Below are positions 53,434 to 62,788 of a stretch of 64,000 nucleotides of DNA, piece after piece. Every line of letters begins with the position of its first letter. Position 1 is the stretch's first letter. Source of the DNA: Chitinophaga sp. S165 (GTDB lineage Bacteria > Bacteroidota > Bacteroidia > Chitinophagales > Chitinophagaceae); the NCBI RefSeq assembly GCF_003182155.1, contig NZ_QGTG01000001.1, positions 664,390 to 728,389 of the forward strand, given 5' to 3'. The position numbers and the translations under genes were made by a program. The notes beneath the pieces were generated by a model that had not been told where the DNA came from, searched no databases, and saw only the letters and a list, made by a program, of their open reading frames with translations.

Positions 53434-53446
53434 TAAACACTGTTCA
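53434..53446. promoter_or_regulatory. Candidate TetR operator 2 (efflux operon promoter)
   Basis: TAAACACTGTTCA matches operator 1 as its reverse complement except for the central base. It is directly followed by TAATTTCA, a weak TAnnTTTG-like box at 53447-53454, 10 bases before the TolC start. The spacing relative to the box is nearly the same as at operator 1. Confidence 0.65.
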
Positions 53447-53463
53447 TAATTTCAACTACGATC

Positions 53464-54816
53464 ATGAAAAGAAAAATGTTCATAATGCTGTTGACGTTAT
53501 CCGGAATGTCTGCCGGATACGGATATGGGCAAGGCAAGGTGCTGGACGACTATATTCAGCGCGCCTTTTCACAGAACCAGGGTTTGAAACAGCAGAGCTT
53601 TCAGCTGGACAAATCATTGTATGCCTTGCAGGAGGCTAAAAGCCTGTTTTACCCCCAGGTAGGTTTGACAGGCAATTACACAAAAGCCGGTGGTGGCCGT
53701 ACCATTGACATTCCTATCGGCGACATGCTGAATCCGGTCTATAGCACACTGAATCAGCTGACGAACAGTCAAAAGTTTCCGCAACTGGAAAACCAGTCAG
53801 TGTTATTAAACCCTGACAATTTCTATGATGTTCATGTACGTACCTCTCTCCCATTGATCAATACGGAAATATGGTATGCACAGAAGATCCGGAAGGAGAA
53901 CATTACGCTTCAGCAGGCTTCGGTGAACGTTTATAAACGCAAGCTGGTAAAAGATATCAAGACTGCTTACTACCAATATTATCAGGCGGGAAAAGCTGTG
54001 GCTATATACAATGCAGCGTTGCTACAGGTGCAGGAAAATATCAGGGTGAACACCAGCTTCCTTAACAACGGTGTTACCAATAGCACCGCACTTACACGTG
54101 CCAAAGCAGAGCAACAGAAAATAGCAGCATCTATTACAGAGGCGGAAAATAAACAACGCAATGCCGCCGCTTATTTCAACTTTCTGCTGAACCGTGACCT
54201 GGACGCCACTATTGCTATAGACAGCAGCATCTTTATCCCAGAAGAAATATTGCCACCGCCTGCTACAACAGGCAATACCAGGGATGAGCTGCTACAAATA
54301 TCCCAGCAACAAAAGATCGCGTCCCTCTTCTATCGTCAGTCGAAGTCGTACCTGGTACCTAAACTGAGCACGTTCCTGGACCTGGGTTCACAGGGTTTTA
54401 ACTGGAACGTTGATAGCAAGTCCCGTTACTACATGTGGGGCGTAAACCTGCAATGGGACCTGTTTGCCGGTGGCCAGCGCAAATACAAGGCCCAACAGGC
54501 AGCCATTGACGTGAGTAACCTGCAGGCCGCTTATAATGAAGCCAGCAACTCCTTTCAGCTGGAGCAACAAGTTGCGGAAAATAATTATCGTACGGCTGTA
54601 GCCAATTTCGGAAGTGCGAGAGAACAACTGGTATTATCTGAAAAATATTATAACGATCAATCTAAAGTATACAAAGCGGGACAGCTGTTGTATATCGAAT
54701 TACTGGATGCCCAAACCCAGCTTACGAATGCAAAACTCCAGTTGTCAGTAGCCTTTGCTGCCGTACAAACTGCTATAGCCGACATTGAACGTACACAAGC
54801 CTCCTATAAACTTTAA
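53464..54816 (+). CDS. TolC-family outer membrane efflux channel (second system)
   Basis: This 450-residue outer membrane protein has a signal peptide ending GYGYGQG. Two OEP repeats follow, beginning LDDYIQRAFSQNQGLKQQSF and ending AGQLLYIELLDAQTQLTNAK. It is the outer membrane exit duct of the pump encoded downstream. It is the first gene of the operon, 23 bases before the adaptor gene, with a candidate TetR operator just upstream. Confidence 0.93.
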   Translation: MKRKMFIMLLTLSGMSAGYGYGQGKVLDDYIQRAFSQNQGLKQQSFQLDKSLYALQEAKSLFYPQVGLTGNYTKAGGGRTIDIPIGDMLNPVYSTLNQLTNSQKFPQLENQSVLLNPDNFYDVHVRTSLPLINTEIWYAQKIRKENITLQQASVNVYKRKLVKDIKTAYYQYYQAGKAVAIYNAALLQVQENIRVNTSFLNNGVTNSTALTRAKAEQQKIAASITEAENKQRNAAAYFNFLLNRDLDATIAIDSSIFIPEEILPPPATTGNTRDELLQISQQQKIASLFYRQSKSYLVPKLSTFLDLGSQGFNWNVDSKSRYYMWGVNLQWDLFAGGQRKYKAQQAAIDVSNLQAAYNEASNSFQLEQQVAENNYRTAVANFGSAREQLVLSEKYYNDQSKVYKAGQLLYIELLDAQTQLTNAKLQLSVAFAAVQTAIADIERTQASYKL

Positions 54817-54839
54817 TCTGCTTCTTAAAAATATTCATC

Positions 54840-55907
54840 ATGAAATCTATTCTCACCTTTTCACTGCTGGCGTCTTTTTCCTGCATCGTTATTTCCTGCG
54901 GAGCACCCAGCGCGGCTGAAAACAACAACAATAAATCGACAGAGATACCAGTGAAATTGCTTCCGTTGAATGGTCAGTTAAACTCCAATCCTGCCATTTC
55001 CGTATCAGGTCAGTTTACCACTGACGATGAAGTACTGCTCTCTTTCAAAACGGGTGGTATCATTCAGCGTATCATGGTCAAAGAAGGTGATGCGGTGAAA
55101 AAGGGGCAATTACTGGCTGTGCTGAATCCCATAGAGATCAACGCCCAGGTACAACAGGCGCAACTGGGATATGAAAAAGCACAACGTGATCACAAACGTG
55201 TAGAGAACCTCTATAAAGATAGTGTTGCCACACTTGAACAGTTACAGAATGCGAAGACAGCACTGGATATCGCTAATGAACAGGTGAAGACGGCACAGTT
55301 CAATCGCACACACTCCCAGATCGTAGCTACAGAGAGCGGTTATGTATTGCGCAAACTGGCCAGTGAAGGACAGCTCGTACAACCCGGTACGCCTGTATTT
55401 GAGACTAACGGCGCACAATCAGGCAACTGGCTCCTTCGTGTGAATGTCAGCAATAAAGAATGGGCGGCCATCACCTTACAGGATAAAGCGAACGTCGAAG
55501 TGGAAGCTGTTCCTGGTAAGACCTTTCAGGGTATTGTTTCCCGTAAATCGGAAGGCGTACAACCACAAAGCGGTTCATTCACCGCAGATATCAAATTGAC
55601 CGGAGAAAGACCTTCCGCTATTGCTTTTGGCATGTTCGGGAAAGCAGTTATCGCACCACAAACAATTGCGGCGACCGACGGACAAGGCCCCTGGGCTATC
55701 CCTTATGATGCCCTGCTGGAAGGCGATGGCAGTACCGGTTATGTCTATGTTACCAATGATAACAAAACCGCGCACAAAATAGCTGTAACCATCGCCGGAA
55801 TGGAAGCAGGTAAAGTGATCATCAGTAAAGGCCTCCAGGAAGCGGGCGCCCTGATCATTTCAGGCAGCGCTTATCTTACCGAAGGCAGTCCTATCATCAT
55901 AAAATAA
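54840..55907 (+). CDS. RND efflux periplasmic adaptor lipoprotein (second system)
   Basis: This 355-residue lipoprotein has the lipobox VISCG. Lipoyl halves GGIIQRIMVKEGDAVKKGQL and VATESGYVLRKLASEGQLV flank a short helical hairpin (~105-150). The beta-barrel and membrane-proximal domains complete an HlyD/MFP adaptor. It joins the TolC channel to the RND pump encoded 43 bases downstream. All three are under one TetR-type promoter. Confidence 0.93.
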   Translation: MKSILTFSLLASFSCIVISCGAPSAAENNNNKSTEIPVKLLPLNGQLNSNPAISVSGQFTTDDEVLLSFKTGGIIQRIMVKEGDAVKKGQLLAVLNPIEINAQVQQAQLGYEKAQRDHKRVENLYKDSVATLEQLQNAKTALDIANEQVKTAQFNRTHSQIVATESGYVLRKLASEGQLVQPGTPVFETNGAQSGNWLLRVNVSNKEWAAITLQDKANVEVEAVPGKTFQGIVSRKSEGVQPQSGSFTADIKLTGERPSAIAFGMFGKAVIAPQTIAATDGQGPWAIPYDALLEGDGSTGYVYVTNDNKTAHKIAVTIAGMEAGKVIISKGLQEAGALIISGSAYLTEGSPIIIK

Positions 55908-55950
55908 TGGCCGCACAAGCAACGGAACTCCTCTAATAAATCAACGAATC

Positions 55951-58900
55951 ATGAAAATCTCTTCATACGCGGTAAAGAACTATCAGTTTACACTGGTGAT
56001 CTTTATTATGATCATCGTACTAGGCATTACGACCATTCTATCTATGCCCCGGTCCGAAGATCCGGAAGTTAAATCTCCATTCTTCAATGTGGTGGTCGTA
56101 TATCCCGGGACCAGTCCCAAAGACATGGAAGACCTTGTAGTAGACCAACTGGAAAAAGAGTTGTCTTCCCAGGAAAACATTAAACGTGTACGTACCAATA
56201 TCGGAGATGGGCTGGCGGTAATACGCGTGGAATATAAATACAATAGCAATGTCGACGACAAATACCAGGAAGTGCTGCGTGTTGTGAATGGCAAGCGTAA
56301 TGATCTGCCAGATAATATTAATATTGACGTTATGCGTCAGCAACCCAGTGATGTGAATATCATGCAGATAGCACTGGTATCTGAAACAGCGCCTAAAGAC
56401 CAGCTACAGTACTATGCGGAAAAATTACAGGATGATCTGGAGACTATAAAAGCGTTGAAAAATGTCGAGATACATGGTATCCCCGACAGGCAGGTAAGGA
56501 TTGAACTGAACCTGGAGAAGATCGCACAGATGGGATTACCGGTGAACAAAGTCATTTCAAGCATACAAAATGAAATGAGCAACATCCCTGGTGGCAGTCT
56601 CGAAGCCGGTAACCGTAGCTATAACATCAAAAGCAGCGGCAGTTATCAGCAGCTCGACGAAATAAAGAACACAGTTGTTTTTAACAGCAAAGGGAAGAAT
56701 ATCTTCCTGAAAGATGTTGCTGCTATTTACTATGGTTTGGCTGACGAACAATATGAAACACGCCTCAACGGCCGCAGGTGTGCCTTTGTGGTGGCAGCGC
56801 AGAAGGAAGGTGAAAACATCAGCAAAACCAAAGAGCTTTACCTGCCGGTGCTGACCCAATTTAAGAAAACACTGCCATCAAATATTGACATGGTGCAACA
56901 TTTTGACCAGGCAGATAATGTGAACAGACGTCTTGGCGGACTAGGAAAGGACTTCATTATCGCGATATTGTTGGTGGCCGTTACTCTTCTTCCGCTTGGA
57001 TTCCGTCCTGCATTGATCGTGATGATATCTATTCCTTTGTCGCTGGCCATCGGCGTCGTTTTACTGAATGTATTCGGCTACAACCTGAACCAGCTGAGTA
57101 TTGTAGGATTGGTAGTTGCACTGGGCCTGTTGGTAGATGACAGTATTGTGGTAGTAGAAAATATTGAACGCTGGATGCTGGAGGGACATTCCAGGATGGA
57201 AGCTACGCTCAAGGCCACGAAGCAGATCGGCCTTGCCGTTGTGGGTTGTACGGCTGCACTGGTGATCGCTTTTATGCCACTGGTCTTTTTACCCGAAGGT
57301 GCGGGAGATTTCATCAGAGGTTTACCAATGGCAGTCATTCTGAGCGTATTTGCTTCTATGCTGGTGTCGCTTACTATTATCCCGTTCCTGTCCAGCAAAC
57401 TACTGTCGGAACATACCGGCCATCCCGACGGCAATATCTTCATGCGCACACTAAAAAAGCTGATCCACGGGAGCTATGCGCGGGTACTTGATAAGGCATT
57501 GAAAAGACCTGTCCTTTCCATTGTCATCACGCTGATCATATTTGGCGGCTCTATCATGTTATTCCAGGTGGTAGGTTTCAGCCTCTTCCCTGCTTCAGAA
57601 AAACCACAGTTCCTTGTGAACATTACAACGCCTCCGCAGTCAAGCCTGGCTTATACAAAGAGTATTGCACGACAGGTGGAAAAGGATCTGCAGAAGGAAA
57701 AGGCCATTACTTATTTTGCAACGAATGTAGGCAAGGGAAATCCCCGGATCTATTACAACGTGATTCAGGAGAATGAAAGAAGCGATTTCGCTCAGATCTT
57801 CATCCAGCTTGATAATCATGCATCTCCGGATGAGAAGCTGAAGGTGATCGAAAAGCTGCGCAAACAGTGGACGCCGTATCCGGGGGCTAAAGTGGAGGTG
57901 GTTAACTTCGAACAAGGTCCTCCGGCGCCGGCACCGGTTGAGGTGCGCCTCTTTGGAGATAACCTGGACACACTTCGTAGTCTGGCGGCACGGGTAGAGA
58001 TCATGCTGCAAAAGGTACCGGGAGCGATCTATGTGAACAATCCGGTCAAACTGCTGAAGACAGATATCAAAGTGGACATCGATAAAGAGAAGGCCCAGTT
58101 GTTAGGTATTCCAAGTATAAACATTGACAGGACCGTAAGACTTGCAGTAGCAGGATTGAACCTGGGACATTACGCTGACAAGAACGATAACGACTATGAT
58201 GTGCTGCTGACACGTAATAAAGAAGGACGGCCAACGATGGAAGTCTTCAACAACCTGTATGTAAATAACCAGGATGACAAGCCATATCCATTGTCGCAGG
58301 TGGCAAGTCTGAGGATGGAGACATCACCGCTGCATATCAATCACCAGGAAAAAAGACGCGTTGTATCCGTAACAGCTTCAATACAGGAAGGCTTTCTGAC
58401 GGATCGTGTGATCAACAGTACGATTGAGAAGATGAATGCATTTCCGCTGCCTGCAGGATACAGCTATGAAATGGGTGGAGAAGTGGAAACAAGACAGGAT
58501 TCCTTCGGAGGTTTTATGAGCATTATTATCGTAACGATGTTCCTGTTCATTGCAGTGCTTGTATTGGAGTTCAAGACATTCAAAAGTACGCTTATCGTAT
58601 TATCGGTAATACCCTTAGGTGTGGTAGGCGCAGCTGTAGGATTATGGCTGACAGGCAATTCCCTGTCTTTCGTCGCCATTATTGGTATGATAGCGCTGGC
58701 GGGTATCGAGGTGAAGAACACCATTTTGCTGGTCGACTTTACCAACCAACTGAGAGAACAAGGCAAGACGCTGGATGAAGCTATCAGGGAAGGGGGTGAA
58801 ATACGGTTCCTTCCTATCGTACTGACATCACTGACTGCCATTGGAGGATTGATCCCGATCGCCATCTCTACAAACCCTTTGATCGCGCCGCTGGCAATCG

Positions 58901-58992
58901 TGCTTATCGGTGGATTGATCAGCTCTACACTACTCTCCCGGATAGTAACACCGATCATATATAAACTGATCCCTCCTAAAATAGGGCACTGA
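55951..58992 (+). CDS. RND efflux permease (second system)
   Basis: This 1013-residue inner membrane RND transporter begins MKISSYAVKNYQFTLVIFIM. The TM4 proton-relay motif is VALGLLVDDSIVVVENIERW with two Asp, as in AcrB-type pumps, in contrast to the VDQ of the first pump. Two halves with large periplasmic porter loops and a final VTPIIYKL tail are in place. It pumps small molecules from the periplasm or membrane; the substrate is unknown. A perfect 13-bp bidirectional terminator follows at 59010-59040. Confidence 0.94.
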   Translation: MKISSYAVKNYQFTLVIFIMIIVLGITTILSMPRSEDPEVKSPFFNVVVVYPGTSPKDMEDLVVDQLEKELSSQENIKRVRTNIGDGLAVIRVEYKYNSNVDDKYQEVLRVVNGKRNDLPDNINIDVMRQQPSDVNIMQIALVSETAPKDQLQYYAEKLQDDLETIKALKNVEIHGIPDRQVRIELNLEKIAQMGLPVNKVISSIQNEMSNIPGGSLEAGNRSYNIKSSGSYQQLDEIKNTVVFNSKGKNIFLKDVAAIYYGLADEQYETRLNGRRCAFVVAAQKEGENISKTKELYLPVLTQFKKTLPSNIDMVQHFDQADNVNRRLGGLGKDFIIAILLVAVTLLPLGFRPALIVMISIPLSLAIGVVLLNVFGYNLNQLSIVGLVVALGLLVDDSIVVVENIERWMLEGHSRMEATLKATKQIGLAVVGCTAALVIAFMPLVFLPEGAGDFIRGLPMAVILSVFASMLVSLTIIPFLSSKLLSEHTGHPDGNIFMRTLKKLIHGSYARVLDKALKRPVLSIVITLIIFGGSIMLFQVVGFSLFPASEKPQFLVNITTPPQSSLAYTKSIARQVEKDLQKEKAITYFATNVGKGNPRIYYNVIQENERSDFAQIFIQLDNHASPDEKLKVIEKLRKQWTPYPGAKVEVVNFEQGPPAPAPVEVRLFGDNLDTLRSLAARVEIMLQKVPGAIYVNNPVKLLKTDIKVDIDKEKAQLLGIPSINIDRTVRLAVAGLNLGHYADKNDNDYDVLLTRNKEGRPTMEVFNNLYVNNQDDKPYPLSQVASLRMETSPLHINHQEKRRVVSVTASIQEGFLTDRVINSTIEKMNAFPLPAGYSYEMGGEVETRQDSFGGFMSIIIVTMFLFIAVLVLEFKTFKSTLIVLSVIPLGVVGAAVGLWLTGNSLSFVAIIGMIALAGIEVKNTILLVDFTNQLREQGKTLDEAIREGGEIRFLPIVLTSLTAIGGLIPIAISTNPLIAPLAIVLIGGLISSTLLSRIVTPIIYKLIPPKIGH

Positions 58993-59009
58993 ACAATCTG
59001 AGTCAAAAA

Positions 59010-59040
59010 AAAGGCCGCGATGACTATCATCGCGGCCTTT
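59010..59040. terminator. Bidirectional terminator after the second RND gene
   Basis: AAAGGCCGCGATG pairs perfectly with CATCGCGGCCTTT around a 5-base loop, with A before and T after. It serves both the efflux operon and the convergent SGNH gene. Confidence 0.93.
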
Positions 59041-59045
59041 TAGTG

Positions 59046-59819
59046 TTATTTCTTTACTACATCCATCCAGGAAGCGGCCATCAGCGAGGCGCCCGCTATG
59101 GCAGGATGCACGCCGTCTCCTGTCCAGTAAGAACCTGGAGCCGACTTCTCCGCTTTATCATAGATAGCCTGATATGGAATGAAAGCAGCTTCAAATTTTG
59201 TTGCGATCTCACGCGCAGCAACACGATATTCATCGAAAGCCGGGAACCATTTATCGTCAACAGCTTTTACACCGTTTACTGCAAAAGGCTCGCCGATGAT
59301 GAGCTGTACGTCAGGCAACTGTTGCTTCGTACGCTCCAGCAGGGCAGTAAAATCGTCCCTGTAGGTCTTGATGGTACCTTTATAGTTACCTGTCAATGTG
59401 TGCCAGAAGTCATTTACGCCGATCAGGATACTCAGCACATCCGGTTTTAGCTGTAAACAATCGGCATCCCATCTTTCAGCTAACTGGTATACTTTGTTAC
59501 CACTGATCCCTTTATTATAGATCTTCAGATTTCTATCGGGGAATTCTTTCAGCAGCAATGCAGCCGCAAGATAAGCGTAACCATTTCCCAATGCGCCGGG
59601 GTGGTTCGCCTCACTGTTATCCCGTTTACGTCCCGCATCTGTAATAGAGTCTCCCTGAAAAAGGATCACTGCATCCTTCTTCAATGTTACCTTTTTAGCA
59701 TGGGCTTTTTTTTCGCCGGTAGCCGCAGAAACAATATCAGGCAAACTCAGGGCGGCCAGACTGCCCAAGGATACGTTCCGGATGAAATTCCTCCGGTTGG
59801 AATTAGGTTGTTGTTCCAT
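59046..59819 (-). CDS. SGNH/GDSL hydrolase with Tat signal
   Basis: This 257-residue exported hydrolase starts at MEQQPNSNRRNFIRN (59819), giving a twin-arginine signal (RRNFI) before a hydrophobic segment. The SGNH blocks are visible: FQGDSITDAG (block I Ser), the Gly in KGISGN, GVNDFW (Asn) and GDGVHPA (Asp and His). Such enzymes deacetylate sugars or cleave esters in the periplasm, often on acetylated polysaccharides. It is a single gene; the substrate is not known. Confidence 0.92.
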   Translation of the reverse strand: MEQQPNSNRRNFIRNVSLGSLAALSLPDIVSAATGEKKAHAKKVTLKKDAVILFQGDSITDAGRKRDNSEANHPGALGNGYAYLAAALLLKEFPDRNLKIYNKGISGNKVYQLAERWDADCLQLKPDVLSILIGVNDFWHTLTGNYKGTIKTYRDDFTALLERTKQQLPDVQLIIGEPFAVNGVKAVDDKWFPAFDEYRVAAREIATKFEAAFIPYQAIYDKAEKSAPGSYWTGDGVHPAIAGASLMAASWMDVVKK

Positions 59820-60645
59820 GGAATTATGATAGTTAAGTATGCACGTTGTGGTTATACCACGCAAATGGTGAAACCTGTAAGGGAATAAAGCTAATAAATT
59901 ATAGGAATAAAATAAAGATGCCGCCCAGGAATGAGCGGCAATTTAGTTATCTATCCTATGAAAACCTGTGTTTAAAAAGTCTTCGCTTTTGCCTGGTATA
60001 CATTCTCATAATCAGCATACCAGGCTTTTGCGAACCATGTGGCTTTATTATGGATATGGATATGGCAGTTTAATATTGTCAGATATGTCGAATAATCACA
60101 TAAGTTTTATATCCCATTGATATTAATTTCTACTTCAAATGCTATTAATGCTAAATGATTTATGCATTTCTTGTGTAAAGATGTACAATTGTTGCCGCCG
60201 ATTTCGTAAATTTCAGGAGCCAATATGTAAAATGAGTAAGGACACACATATTTCTAGGTGCTAACACTTATTTTAAACAGGGTAGCGGACTTGACGATAA
60301 AAGGCCCCAATATTTGACGCATATTTACGTCCAGCTCGCTGCTTTAACTGTTTTTACCCACCTATCTTCTCTGGAAAACCTCATTAAAAGTAAAATCCTG
60401 TATTGTCGGGTTACATTGCTGCTGACTATACGGGTGTGAATTGTTCACTGATCATTAAAAAGACTTATTTGAACACGAAATTTGATACGCGACCTATAAC
60501 TATGCGGATACAATCTTTTCCCACTGCCAATTTTAGCAGCAGTTATGCGTTTAATGGAAATAACATATGCGAATGTCCGGTAAACAGGTGTTATGGGAAG
60601 AGCACTAACGGGGACGAACAAACTACCTCAAACTAGAATTAGCCA
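59820..60645. other. Gene-free stretch of ~800 bases
   Basis: It lies between the SGNH start and the LuxR-type regulator. It contains a hairpin at 59984-60032. The open frame at 60403-60636 starts at TTG and shows no protein features, so I do not call it. AT-rich DNA before 60646 probably holds the regulator promoter, but no clear TAnnTTTG was found. Confidence 0.6.
59984..60032. repeat. Hairpin with mirrored TTTT internal loops
   Basis: The inner stem GCCTGGTAT / ATACCAGGC is flanked on both sides by TTTT and then CGC / GCG, giving an internal loop. It is not next to a gene end. It could be a processed or structured RNA or a small dispersed palindrome. Confidence 0.5.
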
Positions 60646-61311
60646 ATGAAAGAGCCAATTTACAGAATACTCGTTATTGAAGAAGATGCTGCTTTAATAA
60701 AAAAAATTCAACAGTTATTAACCCTGCATCATTACGACGTTCACACCTCTACCACTCCTGAAGAAGGAATGTACATCTGCCGGCAATATCAGCCGGACCT
60801 TGTTGTTTGTGGCGTAAGACTCCGCGGAGGGAGCGGTTATCATTTTCTGATGGAGCTGCGAAATGATCCGTCCCTCCAGCATATCCCCTTTATCTTCATC
60901 AGTGGAAAGGAAGGAAAAGAAGATATGCGCATGGGTATGAATCTCGGTGCTGACGACTTTCTTGCAAGGCCCTTCAAGAGCAAGGAATTGCTGCTAAGCA
61001 TTAAGTCAAGACTTACCAGGTTTACAGTATTCAGCGTGCAGCAGCGGGAGAAGAAACACACTACAATCGTATCCATGCCTGTTATTCCTCCGGAAGTACA
61101 TCACAAATTAAGTAAGACGGAATTCAGGGTCATGCAGATGATCGCGGAAGGGATGAGCACAAGAGAAATAGCACAGACGCTTAACATTAGTATTAAGACT
61201 GTCGAGAATCACAGGCATAATATATCGAAAAAACTAAACCTCACGGGACACAATTCGCTGATCAAATACGCCATAAAACATCTCACCCAACAGTATAAGA
61301 TACTCTCATAA
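60646..61311 (+). CDS. Response regulator with degenerate receiver and LuxR-type HTH
   Basis: This 221-residue protein has a receiver-like domain (1-~125) with the acidic pair in VIEEDAA, but the phosphoacceptor Asp is Gly56 in VVCGVRL and the conserved Lys is Arg108 in LARPF. It cannot be switched by phosphorylation in the normal way. The C-terminal LuxR helix-turn-helix (~150-221) is complete: LSKTEFRVMQMIAEGMSTRE and TVENHRHNISKKL. It is a DNA-binding regulator with a pseudo-receiver. It is a single gene, convergent with the FecR gene. Confidence 0.88.
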   Translation: MKEPIYRILVIEEDAALIKKIQQLLTLHHYDVHTSTTPEEGMYICRQYQPDLVVCGVRLRGGSGYHFLMELRNDPSLQHIPFIFISGKEGKEDMRMGMNLGADDFLARPFKSKELLLSIKSRLTRFTVFSVQQREKKHTTIVSMPVIPPEVHHKLSKTEFRVMQMIAEGMSTREIAQTLNISIKTVENHRHNISKKLNLTGHNSLIKYAIKHLTQQYKILS

Positions 61312-61355
61312 CGCGGCCGGTAAATGCGCCTGTCCGGTGAGTTTGCCGTTATATC

Positions 61356-62510
61356 CTATTTCAGATGTACGACGCCTTTCTCGTCATATCTGTAATGGAC
61401 ATCGCCAATCAGTTCCAGTGTTTCCAGGAAGTAATCAAGGCGTTGCAGTTTTTCAAGACCGCCGGTAAATCTTTTGCCGGACAGCTCTTTATTGTCGAAC
61501 ACCACCTGTACGCCGTACCAGCGTTCTATTACATGTGCGATTTCGAGCAGGGAGGTATTATGAAAAACGTATACACCTTTCATCCAGGCCAGTACTTCAC
61601 TTTCGTCGAATGAGCGGACATCATAACCTTTGTCGGTTTTATAAACCGCTTCCTGTCCGGGACGCAGACGCACTTCTTTTCCGTCGGCCTTCGCTACTAC
61701 GGAGCCGCTTACAAGTGCTGTCTTTGTGATGCCATCGTTATAAGCATTCACGTTAAAGGAAGTGCCTAATACCTGGATATCGGTTTGCTCAGTATGTACT
61801 ATGAAAGGCTTGGAATCATCTTTTGCTACCTGGAAGAAAGCTTCTCCATCCAGATACACTTCGCGCTTATTGCCGGGGAAGCTGAACGGGAAGCGCAGTT
61901 TTGAAGTGGCATTCAGCCAAACTTCCGTTCCGTCGGATAACAACAGTTTATAATCCATTTTAGGAGGCACGGTAAGTGTATTAAATCCATTGCCCATAGC
62001 CGTTCCTCCTGTGTATTGCAGCTTCTTTGCACCTGCACTAAGCTGGACATCCCCTGTTTTAATATCCTGTTTTTCCTGGTTGTAAGGCAATGCAATGGTC
62101 TCACCTCCTGCCAGCTGTAAACGTAACCCGTTCACAGGAACAGGCGTTGAAGTAGCGACTACAGGCGCCGGCTCAACGGTCCGGCGGCTATTCTTCCATA
62201 TTAGGCTGATACCCGTCAGGGCAACCGCTAATACGGCTGCTGCAAATAACCATCTCCTGATATTGTAAACGCCGCTGTTCTTTTCGGAAAGTTCTTCCCG
62301 TACAGCGCTCCAGGCATTGGCTACATCTATTTGCTGCCAGAATTTTTCTTCTCCGGGCAATGAAAAACTATGTTTCAAAGCCCTCCACATCAATTCTATG
62401 TCCTCATGGCCATTAATTAATGCTGAAACATACTGATCGTCAGATTCATTAATAGTACCATTACGCTTTTTCAACAAGAGCTGGTAAATGTGTTCGTGAT
62501 TTTCACTCAT
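61356..62510 (-). CDS. FecR-family anti-sigma factor
   Basis: This 384-residue inner membrane protein has a cytoplasmic N-terminal domain (1-~85) that would hold the sigma factor, one helix (WLFAAAVLAVALTGISLIWK) and a periplasmic FecR domain (~110-384). The LLLSDGTEVWLNATSKLRF and VYLDGEAFFQVAKD blocks and the C-terminal STN-like domain fit the Bacteroidota form. Normally such a protein sits between an ECF sigma gene and SusC/SusD genes; here neither is next to it. Its partner sigma factor is therefore unknown. Confidence 0.93.
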   Translation of the reverse strand: MSENHEHIYQLLLKKRNGTINESDDQYVSALINGHEDIELMWRALKHSFSLPGEEKFWQQIDVANAWSAVREELSEKNSGVYNIRRWLFAAAVLAVALTGISLIWKNSRRTVEPAPVVATSTPVPVNGLRLQLAGGETIALPYNQEKQDIKTGDVQLSAGAKKLQYTGGTAMGNGFNTLTVPPKMDYKLLLSDGTEVWLNATSKLRFPFSFPGNKREVYLDGEAFFQVAKDDSKPFIVHTEQTDIQVLGTSFNVNAYNDGITKTALVSGSVVAKADGKEVRLRPGQEAVYKTDKGYDVRSFDESEVLAWMKGVYVFHNTSLLEIAHVIERWYGVQVVFDNKELSGKRFTGGLEKLQRLDYFLETLELIGDVHYRYDEKGVVHLK

Positions 62511-62737
62511 CTTTCTTGGCTGTTCGAATTTATGATAGATGGCTCCGCACGTGGAAAATGCAGCTTCAGCTGCAATCTATTGCATGAAGCTACGCACATC
62601 CGTTCATTAAAACTGTTAATTACCAGTTAACGCATTTGCTAACAAATTGTTATGGAGGCCGGAAGGTAAACGATTGCGCTGGAAAAGACACCGCAGTTAA
62701 AGGGGGCGCGGGAACCTTCAAAAGGCTATAAATATCA

Positions 62738-62769
62738 ATGGCTGCCATGTTCAGAACAAGGCAGCCATT
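62738..62769 (-). terminator. Hairpin after the GH92 gene
   Basis: AATGGCTGCC pairs with GGCAGCCATT around a 12-base loop. It lies 19 bases past the stop at 62789. There is little T run, so it may be a stabilising 3' structure. Confidence 0.65.
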
Positions 62770-62788
62770 GGTTCATATCTGTATATGA

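Noticed and set aside
53382..53639. 85-residue open frame overlapping the TolC start
   Set aside because: It crosses a terminator and a candidate operator and overlaps the well-supported TolC gene in another frame.
60403..60636. 77-residue open frame before the LuxR-type regulator
   Set aside because: It starts at TTG and has no recognisable features, and lies where a promoter is expected.
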